The position numbers and the translations under genes were made by a program. The notes under the pieces are model-generated. The model ran no database searches and was not told where the DNA came from. It was given only the letters and a program-made list of their open reading frames with translations. A stretch of 64,000 bases of DNA from an uncultured Eggerthella sp. (GTDB lineage Bacteria; Actinomycetota; Coriobacteriia; Coriobacteriales; Eggerthellaceae): the NCBI GenBank assembly GCA_900538545.1, contig UPYK01000005.1, forward strand, positions 1 through 64,000, given 5' to 3'. Below, one piece after another: positions 26,892 through 34,605 of the stretch (position 1 is its first letter; each line of letters begins with the position of its first letter).

Positions 26892-28109
26892 TTAGTTATT
26901 CTCGAGCTCCGCGTGAATGCCGCAGTACGAGCAACCCGGACGCGCATGATTGCGGCAGCGTACGCCGTCGGGATCGACATAGGCGCACAAGCCATCATTG
27001 GTCTCTTCTTCGACCTCTTCCACATCGATGAGATCTTCGTCGGCCACGAGCGGTTCGCCCGCGAACGAAGACGACTTGATATCGATATGCCAGCCGGTCA
27101 AGCGCGCCGCCAAACGAGCATTCTGGCCTTCCTTGCCGATAGCGAGCGAAAGCTGATCATCAGGCACGATGATGGTGGCGTAGTTGTTCTCTTCGTCGAT
27201 GATCACGCGATTGACCTTAGCCGGTGAAAGCGCGTTCGACACGTAGACCGCCGGGTCTTCGTCCCACTGGATAACGTCCACGCGCTCGTTGCGCAGGCCT
27301 TCGACCACCATGCGCACGCGAGAGCCCTTAGGACCAACGCAGGCACCTACCGGATCAAGGTTCGGCTCGCGAGAAGCAACCGCGATCTTGGAACGCTCGC
27401 CTGGTTCGCGAGCGATCGATTTGATCTCCACCAGACCGTCGTAGATCTCGGGAACTTCGATCTCGAAGAGGCGACGGATAAGATCGGGGTGCGTACGGGA
27501 AACGACGATGGAAGGACGAGTGTGCTCGCCACGTGCCTTCGGGGTTTCCGCATTCGGGTCACGCACGTCGACGATAAGGAGCTTCAGGCGCTGATTGTGG
27601 CGATAGTGCTCGTTGCGCGGACGCTCGTTGCGCTCGTTGGGGTTGCGCTTCAGATCGTAGTGCGGAAGCTCAGCTTCGACACCTTCGCGAATCTTGATGA
27701 TGGTGAACTCGGGCGTGCCCTGAAGCACGGTGCCGGTGACCAGATCGCCCACGCGATCGGAGAACTCTTCGTAGATGGACTGACGGCCAGCCTCACGCAC
27801 GATGGAGCTGATCACGTTCTTCGCATTCTGCGCAGCGATGCGGCTCACGTCGTTAGGCGTGACATCACGCTCTTCGAACTCGGTGTATTCGCCAGTTTCC
27901 TCGTCGGGTTCGCCCACGGGAACCATCTCGTACACGTAGATCTTGCCCGTCTGGCGATCGATCGTAACGCGTGCATCCCATTCAAGATCAAGGATGTTCT
28001 GATAGCTCTTTGCCAGAGATGCCTCAAGACGTTCGATCAAATAGAATTCGTCGATCTTTCGTTCATGGGCGAGCGCTTGCAAAGCGTCTATCAATTCTGA
28101 GGTTGCCAT
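26892..28109 (-). CDS. nusA: Transcription termination/antitermination factor NusA with Cys/His tail
   Basis: 405 residues. An N-terminal polymerase-binding domain (about 1-125) is followed by S1 and two KH domains, with the KH signature VGACVGPKGSRVRMVVEGL and SLAIGKEGQNARLAARLTGW. After the KH domains an acidic stretch leads to an unusual tail with C375, C385, H388, C393, C396 and H399 (VRCRNHARPGCSYCGIHAE), resembling a small zinc site. The start is ATG 28109 with AAGGGA upstream; the open frame extends 103 codons through rimP and is not real. It follows rimP by 2 bp. Confidence 0.95.
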   Translation of the reverse strand: MATSELIDALQALAHERKIDEFYLIERLEASLAKSYQNILDLEWDARVTIDRQTGKIYVYEMVPVGEPDEETGEYTEFEERDVTPNDVSRIAAQNAKNVISSIVREAGRQSIYEEFSDRVGDLVTGTVLQGTPEFTIIKIREGVEAELPHYDLKRNPNERNERPRNEHYRHNQRLKLLIVDVRDPNAETPKARGEHTRPSIVVSRTHPDLIRRLFEIEVPEIYDGLVEIKSIAREPGERSKIAVASREPNLDPVGACVGPKGSRVRMVVEGLRNERVDVIQWDEDPAVYVSNALSPAKVNRVIIDEENNYATIIVPDDQLSLAIGKEGQNARLAARLTGWHIDIKSSSFAGEPLVADEDLIDVEEVEEETNDGLCAYVDPDGVRCRNHARPGCSYCGIHAELENN

Positions 28110-28111
28110 AC

Positions 28112-28591
28112 CTATCCCTTCTTCGCATTGAAATCTATCGTTGCAATGACATGTGCCTTCTTGATGAGCTGGAACGGAATCTCCGTGCGCGTGCCATCCA
28201 CGTCGAGCACGACGTTCTCCCCTTCCACACCAGCAAGCTGGCCGGTGTATTTCGCACGGGAGTTCACGGGCGCCGAAAGCACGAGCGCCACCTTCTCTCC
28301 CGCGAATCGCTGGAAGTGCTGCTTGGTACGTAGCGGACGGTCGATGCCGGGCGAAGAGACCTCGAGCGTGTAGGCGCCCGGGAACGGATCGATCTCGTCC
28401 ATAAGGGCATTGATCCACTCTTGCGCGCTTGCTAGCTCATCGAAGCCCACTCCCCCTTCGCAGTCAATATAGACCCTGATGGTAGGAGCTTTCTTCGAAC
28501 CCACGATATCCACCGTGACGATTTCGATCCCTTGCGCTTCTGCAGTAGGTGAAAGCGCATCGAGCAGCTGTTGTTCCTTGGCGCTTAACAC
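28112..28591 (-). CDS. rimP: Ribosome maturation factor RimP
   Basis: About 159 residues; needed for 30S subunit assembly. The N-terminal domain has IEIVTVDIVGSKKAPTIRVY and the family motif YTLEVSSPGIDRPL at about 90-103. The start is placed at GTG 28591 behind GGGAGGAG. The longer open frame (to 28711) begins at the -35 box of the predicted promoter and crosses a leader hairpin, so it cannot be the normal product. Confidence 0.9.
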   Translation of the reverse strand: MLSAKEQQLLDALSPTAEAQGIEIVTVDIVGSKKAPTIRVYIDCEGGVGFDELASAQEWINALMDEIDPFPGAYTLEVSSPGIDRPLRTKQHFQRFAGEKVALVLSAPVNSRAKYTGQLAGVEGENVVLDVDGTRTEIPFQLIKKAHVIATIDFNAKKG

Positions 28592-28613
28592 GGTTTCATC
28601 AACTCCTCCCAGA

Positions 28614-28642
28614 AACAAAAGAAGCGGGACAAAGCCCACTTC
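28614..28642 (-). terminator. Leader hairpin with U-rich tail ahead of rimP
   Basis: On the minus strand GAAGTGGG pairs with CCCGCTTC (28621-28642) around CTTTGT, and TTTTGTTT follows. It lies between the predicted promoter and the rimP ribosome-binding site, where a terminator would attenuate the rimP-nusA-infB operon. NusA control of its own operon is known in other bacteria; here it is only suggested by position. Confidence 0.6.
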
Positions 28643-28682
28643 CTCAAAAAAATCGAAAGTATTCGTACCAAGTACCTGGATA

Positions 28683-28711
28683 GTTATATCATATTTTTCC
28701 TGCACATACAA
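28683..28711 (-). promoter_or_regulatory. Predicted promoter of the rimP-nusA-infB operon
   Basis: On the minus strand a -35 box TTGTAT (28706-28711) and a -10 box TATAAC (28683-28688) are 17 bp apart, with an extended -10 TGA just upstream. Transcription would start near 28676, leaving a leader of about 85 nt that contains the attenuator-like hairpin. Confidence 0.6.
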
Positions 28712-28738
28712 ATGGGCACGCCCGAAGACGTGCCATTT
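28710..28738 (-). terminator. Candidate terminator hairpin after the 28.8-kb surface protein gene
   Basis: AAATGGCACG and CGTGCCCATTT pair with one bulge around TCTTCGGG, a stable loop type. It lies 42 bp after the stop codon of the upstream surface-protein gene. The following sequence is only weakly U-rich and overlaps the -35 box of the next promoter. Confidence 0.5.
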
Positions 28739-28779
28739 GCTGACCTGAAAGGTCGTCGATCGGCTAGACGGAACCTGCC

Positions 28780-30312
28780 TTATGCCGCCTTAGATTTGTT
28801 CGGAACCCATTTGCCGTTAGCGCCAACATAGTATTTGCCGCCATCGACCCAGACATTCGTGGCCATGATTCCGTTCGATCCGACCCAATACTTGCCCGAG
28901 ATCCACGCGTTGGTCTTCATGGCACCCGACTTGTCATAGTAATACCACTTCGAACCCTCTTGGTTCCAACCGGTCTTCATAGCGCCAGAGCTCTTGAGGA
29001 AATAGGTCTTGCCACCGATGACCAGTTTGCCAGTCTTCATCTTCCCATCGGCAGGGTTCAGGTAGTACCAAGTGCCCTTGGCCTTCTGCCAACCGGTGGT
29101 CATGGCACCGGACTTGTTCGTGTAGTACCAGCTGGAGCCTTGCTGGACCCAACCGGTCTTCATGGCACCATTGCCATCGAGGAAGTAGGTCTTGCCCTTA
29201 TCGGTGATCTTGCCGGTCTGCATGACACCTTCAGCGTTCATGAAGTACCACTTGCTCTTGACCTTCTGCCAGCCGGTGGTCATAGCGCCAGAGCCTTTGA
29301 AGTAGTACCACTTGTTCGAGATCTTCAGCCAACCGGTCTTCATCCAACCGTTGTTGTCGAAGTAGTAGGTTACCCCTTTGATGGCTTTGAAGCCCTTGGC
29401 ATAGGAACCATCGCTGTAGCTATACCACCAGCCTTTAGAGCTGTGCACCCATTTTCCTGAAGGAGCGGTAGGAGCCGGTGCAGGGTTCTGAGGGAGCACC
29501 TTTGATTGCGGGCGATCCTTTGCCCAAGCCTCAAGAGCGCTCGTGTCTTTTATGCTGTTGTTCTCGCAGTACAGCACGTCAAGTGAAGTGAGTCCTGCCA
29601 AGCTCAAAGACGTGAGATCGTTATCCTTGCACTCAAGCCACTTCAGAGCGCTGCACCCTGAAACGTTCAATGAAGTGAGAGCGTTCTCGAAACAATACAG
29701 ATACTCTAAAGAAGAACAGCCCGATAGATTCAATGAAGTGAGCTTATTTTCCTCGCAGTGGACATACTTGAGCGCCCTACTGCCCGACAAGTTCAACGAC
29801 GTAAGACCGTTGTTGCTGCACCAAAGATACTGAAGAGAGGGCATGTTCGATAGATCAAGCGAAGCGATACTGTTATCGTTGCATGCGAGGTGCTTGAACG
29901 ACTGGAGTCCCTGTAACTTCAGCGAAGCAAGCTTCGCGTTATTACAGGTTAAAACTTCGAGTGAAGTGCACGCTGTAGCATCGAGCGTTTTGATGCTACC
30001 CAGATCCGTCTCGGAGACATCAATCCTCACTACGGGCTTTCCGTTGATCTGACCGGGCACCTTCACCGCGGCTTTACTGCTCGTCATGCCGGTGATGATG
30101 GCGCTCTGATCGGCGGTGTAAGTATACTTCACCCCGTCGATCGTGGTCTCATCTGCATGTGCGAATTGCGAAGGCACTATCAACAGGACGAATGCAAGAA
30201 GCGCTGCTGCGAAGAAAGAGACAAGACTGACCTTGTGTGCAGCCGGTCGCATCAATACTGCTTCAGAGGATTCAGAAGAGCGAACCCTTCCCTCAAGATT
30301 CTTACGAAACAT
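28780..30312 (-). CDS. Secreted LRR protein with cell-wall-binding repeats
   Basis: 510 residues. The N-terminal region is basic with a hydrophobic signal segment (LVSFFAAALLAFVLLIVPS) ending AHADE. A short beta domain (TTIDGVKYTYTADQS) leads to seven leucine-rich repeats of about 21 residues, each with a cysteine (LEVLTCNN, LQYLWCSNN, LEYLYCFEN), as in the InlJ cysteine ladder. About ten cell-wall-binding repeats of about 20 residues (GWWYSYSDG, KWYYFKGSGAMTTGW) fill the C-terminal half. The start is ATG 30312 with GGAGG upstream; the longer frame begins inside the 30388-30454 hairpin. The role is likely surface display and ligand or host binding; the ligand is unknown. Confidence 0.85.
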   Translation of the reverse strand: MFRKNLEGRVRSSESSEAVLMRPAAHKVSLVSFFAAALLAFVLLIVPSQFAHADETTIDGVKYTYTADQSAIITGMTSSKAAVKVPGQINGKPVVRIDVSETDLGSIKTLDATACTSLEVLTCNNAKLASLKLQGLQSFKHLACNDNSIASLDLSNMPSLQYLWCSNNGLTSLNLSGSRALKYVHCEENKLTSLNLSGCSSLEYLYCFENALTSLNVSGCSALKWLECKDNDLTSLSLAGLTSLDVLYCENNSIKDTSALEAWAKDRPQSKVLPQNPAPAPTAPSGKWVHSSKGWWYSYSDGSYAKGFKAIKGVTYYFDNNGWMKTGWLKISNKWYYFKGSGAMTTGWQKVKSKWYFMNAEGVMQTGKITDKGKTYFLDGNGAMKTGWVQQGSSWYYTNKSGAMTTGWQKAKGTWYYLNPADGKMKTGKLVIGGKTYFLKSSGAMKTGWNQEGSKWYYYDKSGAMKTNAWISGKYWVGSNGIMATNVWVDGGKYYVGANGKWVPNKSKAA

Positions 30313-30387
30313 ACGGCCTCCTTCGAACCAAGAAAACAGCTTTTCAAGATTAACACCATGAAGAATCTGGCGCAAACGACTCAAGGG

Positions 30388-30454
30388 TGTACTAGGGGTC
30401 GGGTAATTCGACATACTGCAGAGCAGTGTGTCGAATTACCCGACCCCTAGTACA
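30388..30454. repeat. 67-nt near-perfect inverted repeat
   Basis: Arms 30388-30413 and 30429-30454 are perfect 26-bp reverse complements. Inside them a T/G pair and ACTGC/GCAGT extend the stem to about 32 pairs with a 3-nt loop. Each arm contains GTGTCGAATTACCCGACC or its complement, related to the palindrome at 20418 and to those at 1-136. It lies between two surface-protein genes, 76 bp before the start of the downstream one. It may be a terminator, a REP-type element or a recombination site. Confidence 0.85.
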
Positions 30455-30461
30455 GCAACAA

Positions 30462-30491
30462 CTAAGGCTGCACCAAAAGGTACAGCCTTAG
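30462..30491 (-). terminator. Hairpin terminator after the CAP-domain gene
   Basis: CTAAGGCTG and CAGCCTTAG pair, with an inner ACC/GGT stem and a TTTT loop. It lies 32 bp after the stop of the CAP-domain gene and is followed by TTGTTG. Stem quality is good, but the U tail is weak. Confidence 0.6.
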
Positions 30492-30522
30492 CATCGAACC
30501 GCTGATGAAGCAGAAGCCTCTG

Positions 30523-32358
30523 TTATTCAGGTTTCTTATTTGGATCATACTTGCCTTCAGCATCTACCCAATACTTGCCGCCATCGACCCAGGCATTCGT
30601 TGCCATGACGCCATCAGCTCCGACCCAGTACGTGCCAGAGATCCACTGATTGGCTTGCATGGCGCCTGATTTCGCGAAGTAGCGCCAGTCCACACCGATC
30701 TGCTTCCAGCCCGTAGCCATAGCCCCAGAAGCGTTCATGTAATACGTCTTGCCTTCAACTTCTACGAAGCCTGTGCACATACGATAGTCAGAAGCAAAGT
30801 AATACCACTTCCCGCCGCTCTTGAGCCATTGATTCTGCTTAGCTGCACCACTCGATGCGAAGTAGTACCAGCCACCATCGATCTGCTTCCAACCGGTAGA
30901 CATCGCTCCGGAGGCAGCAAAATGATAGTACTTGCCTTTGATGCCCAAGAAGCCATTGCTTACCATTACCCCTGCATCATTCAGGTAATACCACTTCGAG
31001 CCAACCTTCTGCCAGCCTGTTACCATAACGCCGGACTTGTTGGCGTAATACCAGTCGGAGCCTTGCTGAACCCAGCCGGTCTTCATCGCGCCATTGCCAT
31101 CGAGGAAATAGGTGTTGCCCTTATCGATGAGCTTACCCGTTTGCATGATGCCTTCGGCGTTCATGAAGTACCACTTAGAACCGATCTTCTGCCAACCTGT
31201 GGCCATAGCGCCAGAGCCCTTGAAGTAGTACCAGTTGTTGTCGATCTTCTGCCAGCCGGTCTTCATCCAGCCGCTATTATCGAAGTAATAGGTTGCCCCT
31301 TTAATGGTTTGGAAGCCCTTGGCATAGGAGCCATCGCTGTACCTATACCACCAGCCCTTTGAGCCGTGGACCCAGCCTTCCTTCACTGCAGAGGAATTAC
31401 CCGTGAGCGTGACCTTATTGGACACAGCAAGTGAAGCAAGCGCCTTATTCTTGGCAGTGATGGTCACCTCACCTGCTCCTTTTGCAGTTGCACGACCATT
31501 TGCATCGATCGTTGCAACCCCAGAGTTCGAGGAAGACCAATTGAAGGATGAAGGCAGGATGTTCACCTTGGCATAGGACCATTCAGTATTCTCGTTCTGA
31601 ATCGTGTATTGGACCGAAGAGCCCTTGGCAGTGTTGGACTTGAGCGTGGTGCCAAATGACAACTTCGCATTATCTGGAGCAACCTCGATCGTATACTCAT
31701 GAGTACCTGAGAGCACCGTAGTAGCAGTAGTACCCTTGTTCGGATCGCCGAAGAGCTCTACCCAGAAGCTAAAAGAACCAACCTGAACCTTAGCTGCTGC
31801 CATACAGGTGAAATCTCCATTGATCATATTCGCATAATGACCAGGAGAATTGGTCCATGAGGTGTTCGCAGAACTTGCGTTCGCATTGCCACTCGATGCG
31901 TAGATGTTCTCGCCACAGGCATAGTACCCACTCGGGAACGCCGTGAAGCACTGAGTGCCATTCGGGCGATCATGGCTGAACAAAATTGCGATCTCAGCTG
32001 CACGTTGGATAGCGGCCTTCTCGAGCTCGTAATCCCACATGAGCGCCCCAACACCCGCTTTCGTGCGGGCTTGGTTCACCAGCGCAAGGATCTCACGCGC
32101 ATCCTTTTGGTCGTTAGTAGCTGAGATAGTGAACGTAGCCAGTGCCGTAGTGCTATCGTCTTCAGCTGCCACCGAGATGTTCTCTGAGGTGGTGTAAGCT
32201 CCGGTGCCAACCGTGCTTTCAGTATCTGCATATGCGAGCTGAGCTGTTGCACTCATGCAGCAGATCGAAAGCACAAGGGCAACGAGCCCCAGAGCAAATC
32301 CAACAAGGAAGCCCTCTTTAGGTGCTCCTGTTGAAAGCGTTTTGTTCTCACTAACCAT
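30523..32358 (-). CDS. Secreted CAP-domain protein with Ig-like domain and cell-wall-binding repeats
   Basis: 611 residues. The signal peptide is hydrophobic at about 18-43 and ends AYADT. A CAP/SCP domain (about 80-205) has LVNQARTKAGVGALMWDYEL, FSHDRPNG, CGENIYAS and SPGHYANMI. It is followed by a bacterial Ig-like (BIG2-type) domain (about 220-325; SGVATIDANGRATAKGAGEV) and about 14 cell-wall-binding repeats. CAP proteins are secreted and sometimes bind lipids or act in host contact; no enzymatic role can be read here. It begins 15 bp after the upstream LRR gene and is probably cotranscribed. Its repeats are close DNA copies of those in both neighbours. Confidence 0.88.
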   Translation of the reverse strand: MVSENKTLSTGAPKEGFLVGFALGLVALVLSICCMSATAQLAYADTESTVGTGAYTTSENISVAAEDDSTTALATFTISATNDQKDAREILALVNQARTKAGVGALMWDYELEKAAIQRAAEIAILFSHDRPNGTQCFTAFPSGYYACGENIYASSGNANASSANTSWTNSPGHYANMINGDFTCMAAAKVQVGSFSFWVELFGDPNKGTTATTVLSGTHEYTIEVAPDNAKLSFGTTLKSNTAKGSSVQYTIQNENTEWSYAKVNILPSSFNWSSSNSGVATIDANGRATAKGAGEVTITAKNKALASLAVSNKVTLTGNSSAVKEGWVHGSKGWWYRYSDGSYAKGFQTIKGATYYFDNSGWMKTGWQKIDNNWYYFKGSGAMATGWQKIGSKWYFMNAEGIMQTGKLIDKGNTYFLDGNGAMKTGWVQQGSDWYYANKSGVMVTGWQKVGSKWYYLNDAGVMVSNGFLGIKGKYYHFAASGAMSTGWKQIDGGWYYFASSGAAKQNQWLKSGGKWYYFASDYRMCTGFVEVEGKTYYMNASGAMATGWKQIGVDWRYFAKSGAMQANQWISGTYWVGADGVMATNAWVDGGKYWVDAEGKYDPNKKPE

Positions 32359-32373
32359 CTAACACGTCCCTTC

Positions 32374-34374
32374 TTATCTATGTGCGCCCTTCACCCAGAC
32401 GCCATTCTTGTCCACATAGTAACGCGCGTTGTCGACCCAAGCATCCGTTACCATAGCGCCGTTCGAACCGACCCAGTATTTGCCTGAGACCCAAGCATTC
32501 GTCCTCATGGCTCCAGACTTGTTGTAGTAATACCACTTCGAGCCCTCTTTGTTCCAGCCAGTCTTCATCGCACCCGAACTCTTAAGGAAGTACGTCTTGC
32601 CACTTATGACCTGCTTGCCCGTGAGCATCTTATAGTCTGCAGGATTCAGGTAGTACCACGTACCCTTCACCTTTTGCCATCCTTTTACGAATGCGCCTGA
32701 CTTGTTGGCGTAATACCAATTGCCAGAGGTCTTGATCCAGCCGGTCTTCATAGCGCCATTGCCATCGAGGAAGTAGGTCTTGCCCGAAACGACCTGCTTG
32801 CCCGTCTTCATCTTGCCACTATAGGGATCGAGGTAATACCATTTCCCCTTCCACTTCAACCAGCCATCAGCCATCGCTCCCGAGGAAGTGAAATAGTACC
32901 AATTCCCCGAAATACGCTGCCAGCCCGTTTGCATCCAGCCCTTGCTGTTGAAGTGGTAGATCCCTGAACTGAGCGTGAGCCAGCCAACTGCGTATCTTCC
33001 CTTGCCGTAGTCGTACCACCAGCCCTTAGAGCTATGCTTCCAGGTGCCCAGAACCTGATTATTGTCTGGTTGCGGTTTATTAGGCTGGGGATCATCGATC
33101 ACCGGATAGCTTGGTTCTGGATCGACAGGCTTGGGTTTATCCGGCTGAGGATCAACGGGCTTGGGGTTATCAGGATCTTCGGGCTTAGGGTCTTCCTTAT
33201 CGAACTGATTTGAAACGGAGCCCGAAACACCAGGACGCGAAAGGAATTCCTTGAGTGAAGAGGTGTCTTCGATCTTGTTGTTATTGCATTCGAGCTCTTT
33301 AAGATTGGCGTTGTTCGACACGTCGAGAGAGGTCAGTTCGTTATGGCCGCAATTCAGCTTCGACAGATTGGTATTGCTGGAAATATCGAGCGAGGTGATC
33401 TCATTGTTCGAGCAGTTCAGATCTCTAAGGTAGCTGTTGTCTGAGACATCGAGCGAACCCAGCTTGTTATCCGAGCAGTTCAGATCGAAAAGATACCGAT
33501 TTTGGGAAACAGCCAGCTCGGTAAGCTCGTTGCCAGAACAATTGAGGTTCTGAAGGTCGCGGTTGTTCGAGACATCGAGCGATGAAAGATTATTCGACTC
33601 GCAGGAAAGATTCTTCAAGTTCGAGCATCCAGAAAGGTCGAGCGAAGAAAGCTCATTGCCTCCGCAATTCAACGTGCGAACATCGGAAGGAAGACCGAGT
33701 TGATCCAATTTGTTATTCGCACAATTGACTATCTGAAGCTTCTCGTAGGAAGCGATATCAAGCTCCTGAAGCTCATTACCACTGCAATCTAGCTCGGTAA
33801 GGTTCTTACCTCCTGGAAGATCGAGCGACGAGAGGGAATTATCTTTACATTCCACTTTGGTGAGCTGCGTGCAATTCGAAAGATCGAGCGTAGTAAGGTC
33901 GTTTCCCGAACAATCGATCGACGAGAGCAGACCACAACCTGATACTTGGAGGTTGTTGAGCTTACTGTCAGCGCAATCGAGCTTTGTGAGGTTCTGGCAC
34001 CCCGAAAGATCAAGAGAGGTCAGCGCGTTGTTATTGCAAATGAGCGTATGGAGCCCCGTACACTTGGTCATGTCAAGGCTCGTGATCGTTCCGGTATTAC
34101 CAGAAAGTTCGACCTTACGCACGGTCAAGCCATTGATGGTCTCAGGAACCACAACGTGCGTTTCTTGATCACTATAGATGCCAGTGACGTTTACACTTGA
34201 AGTCCCTTCTCCGTATGAGGTATAGGTATATTTGACCCCTTGCTCATCAGTGTATTCACCCGTTGCCGCCTGAGCAGGCGCGGGCGCAAGAGCAACGATC
34301 AGAGAGGTGAGAAAACAGAGAAGGATGCTAGTAACAGCGGTCTTGGTTCGAATAAGAAGACGATTTGAGGACAT
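32374..34374 (-). CDS. Secreted LRR protein with Pro-rich linker and cell-wall-binding repeats
   Basis: 666 residues. The signal peptide is at about 10-36 (LLCFLTSLIVALAPAPAQA). Thirteen LRRs follow, each with a cysteine in the same place (LTKLDCADS, LQNLNCSGN, LRDLNCSNN), matching the InlJ-type cysteine ladder. A Pro/Asp/Lys linker (KPVDPQPDKPKPVDPEP) gives reach through the wall, and about eleven cell-wall-binding repeats follow. There is no sortase motif. The start ATG 34374 has AAGGAG, and a promoter is predicted at 34435-34463. It is the first gene of the surface-protein pair and is paralogous to the protein at 28780-30312. Confidence 0.87.
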   Translation of the reverse strand: MSSNRLLIRTKTAVTSILLCFLTSLIVALAPAPAQAATGEYTDEQGVKYTYTSYGEGTSSVNVTGIYSDQETHVVVPETINGLTVRKVELSGNTGTITSLDMTKCTGLHTLICNNNALTSLDLSGCQNLTKLDCADSKLNNLQVSGCGLLSSIDCSGNDLTTLDLSNCTQLTKVECKDNSLSSLDLPGGKNLTELDCSGNELQELDIASYEKLQIVNCANNKLDQLGLPSDVRTLNCGGNELSSLDLSGCSNLKNLSCESNNLSSLDVSNNRDLQNLNCSGNELTELAVSQNRYLFDLNCSDNKLGSLDVSDNSYLRDLNCSNNEITSLDISSNTNLSKLNCGHNELTSLDVSNNANLKELECNNNKIEDTSSLKEFLSRPGVSGSVSNQFDKEDPKPEDPDNPKPVDPQPDKPKPVDPEPSYPVIDDPQPNKPQPDNNQVLGTWKHSSKGWWYDYGKGRYAVGWLTLSSGIYHFNSKGWMQTGWQRISGNWYYFTSSGAMADGWLKWKGKWYYLDPYSGKMKTGKQVVSGKTYFLDGNGAMKTGWIKTSGNWYYANKSGAFVKGWQKVKGTWYYLNPADYKMLTGKQVISGKTYFLKSSGAMKTGWNKEGSKWYYYNKSGAMRTNAWVSGKYWVGSNGAMVTDAWVDNARYYVDKNGVWVKGAHR

Positions 34375-34434
34375 AACGATCTCCTTACCTGCACATATAA
34401 CTTCAGAAAAGCCTCATGTTTCAGAGCAGTTTGT

Positions 34435-34463
34435 ATGATAGAAAAAATATCATCGATTTACAA
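34435..34463 (-). promoter_or_regulatory. Predicted promoter of the surface-protein genes
   Basis: On the minus strand TTGTAA (34458-34463) and TATCAT (34435-34440) are 17 bp apart. An inverted repeat ATGATA/TATCAT overlaps the spacer and -10 box, a possible repressor site. It lies about 60 bp ahead of the LRR gene at 34374. The rest of the 34375-34605 gap shows no gene. Confidence 0.5.
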
Positions 34464-34578
34464 TACTGCACGCAAAAGCACAACCACTATCCAATAAACC
34501 ATTGGAGCACATGAAACAGAGATCTACCTCGAGCAACAGGCAAGATCCATGAAGCCACCGAACGCTTCGAAACGAGCC

Positions 34579-34600
34579 AAAAAACACTCGGCTATGAGCC
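34579..34600 (-). terminator. Weak terminator after the zinc-ribbon gene
   Basis: GGCT-cat-AGCC followed after five bases by TTTTTT on the minus strand, directly downstream of the stop at 34606. The stem is short, so confidence is limited. Confidence 0.4.
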
Positions 34601-34605
34601 TGCTT

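Noticed and set aside
30313..30414. N-terminal 34-codon extension of the surface protein
   Set aside because: It begins inside the long hairpin, lacks a ribosome-binding site, and GGAGG precedes ATG 30312, which also gives a sensible signal peptide.
34375..34605. Possible small gene or RNA gene in the 231-bp gap
   Set aside because: No frame has a ribosome-binding site with family features, and no tRNA-like cloverleaf is apparent; promoter and terminator signals explain it.
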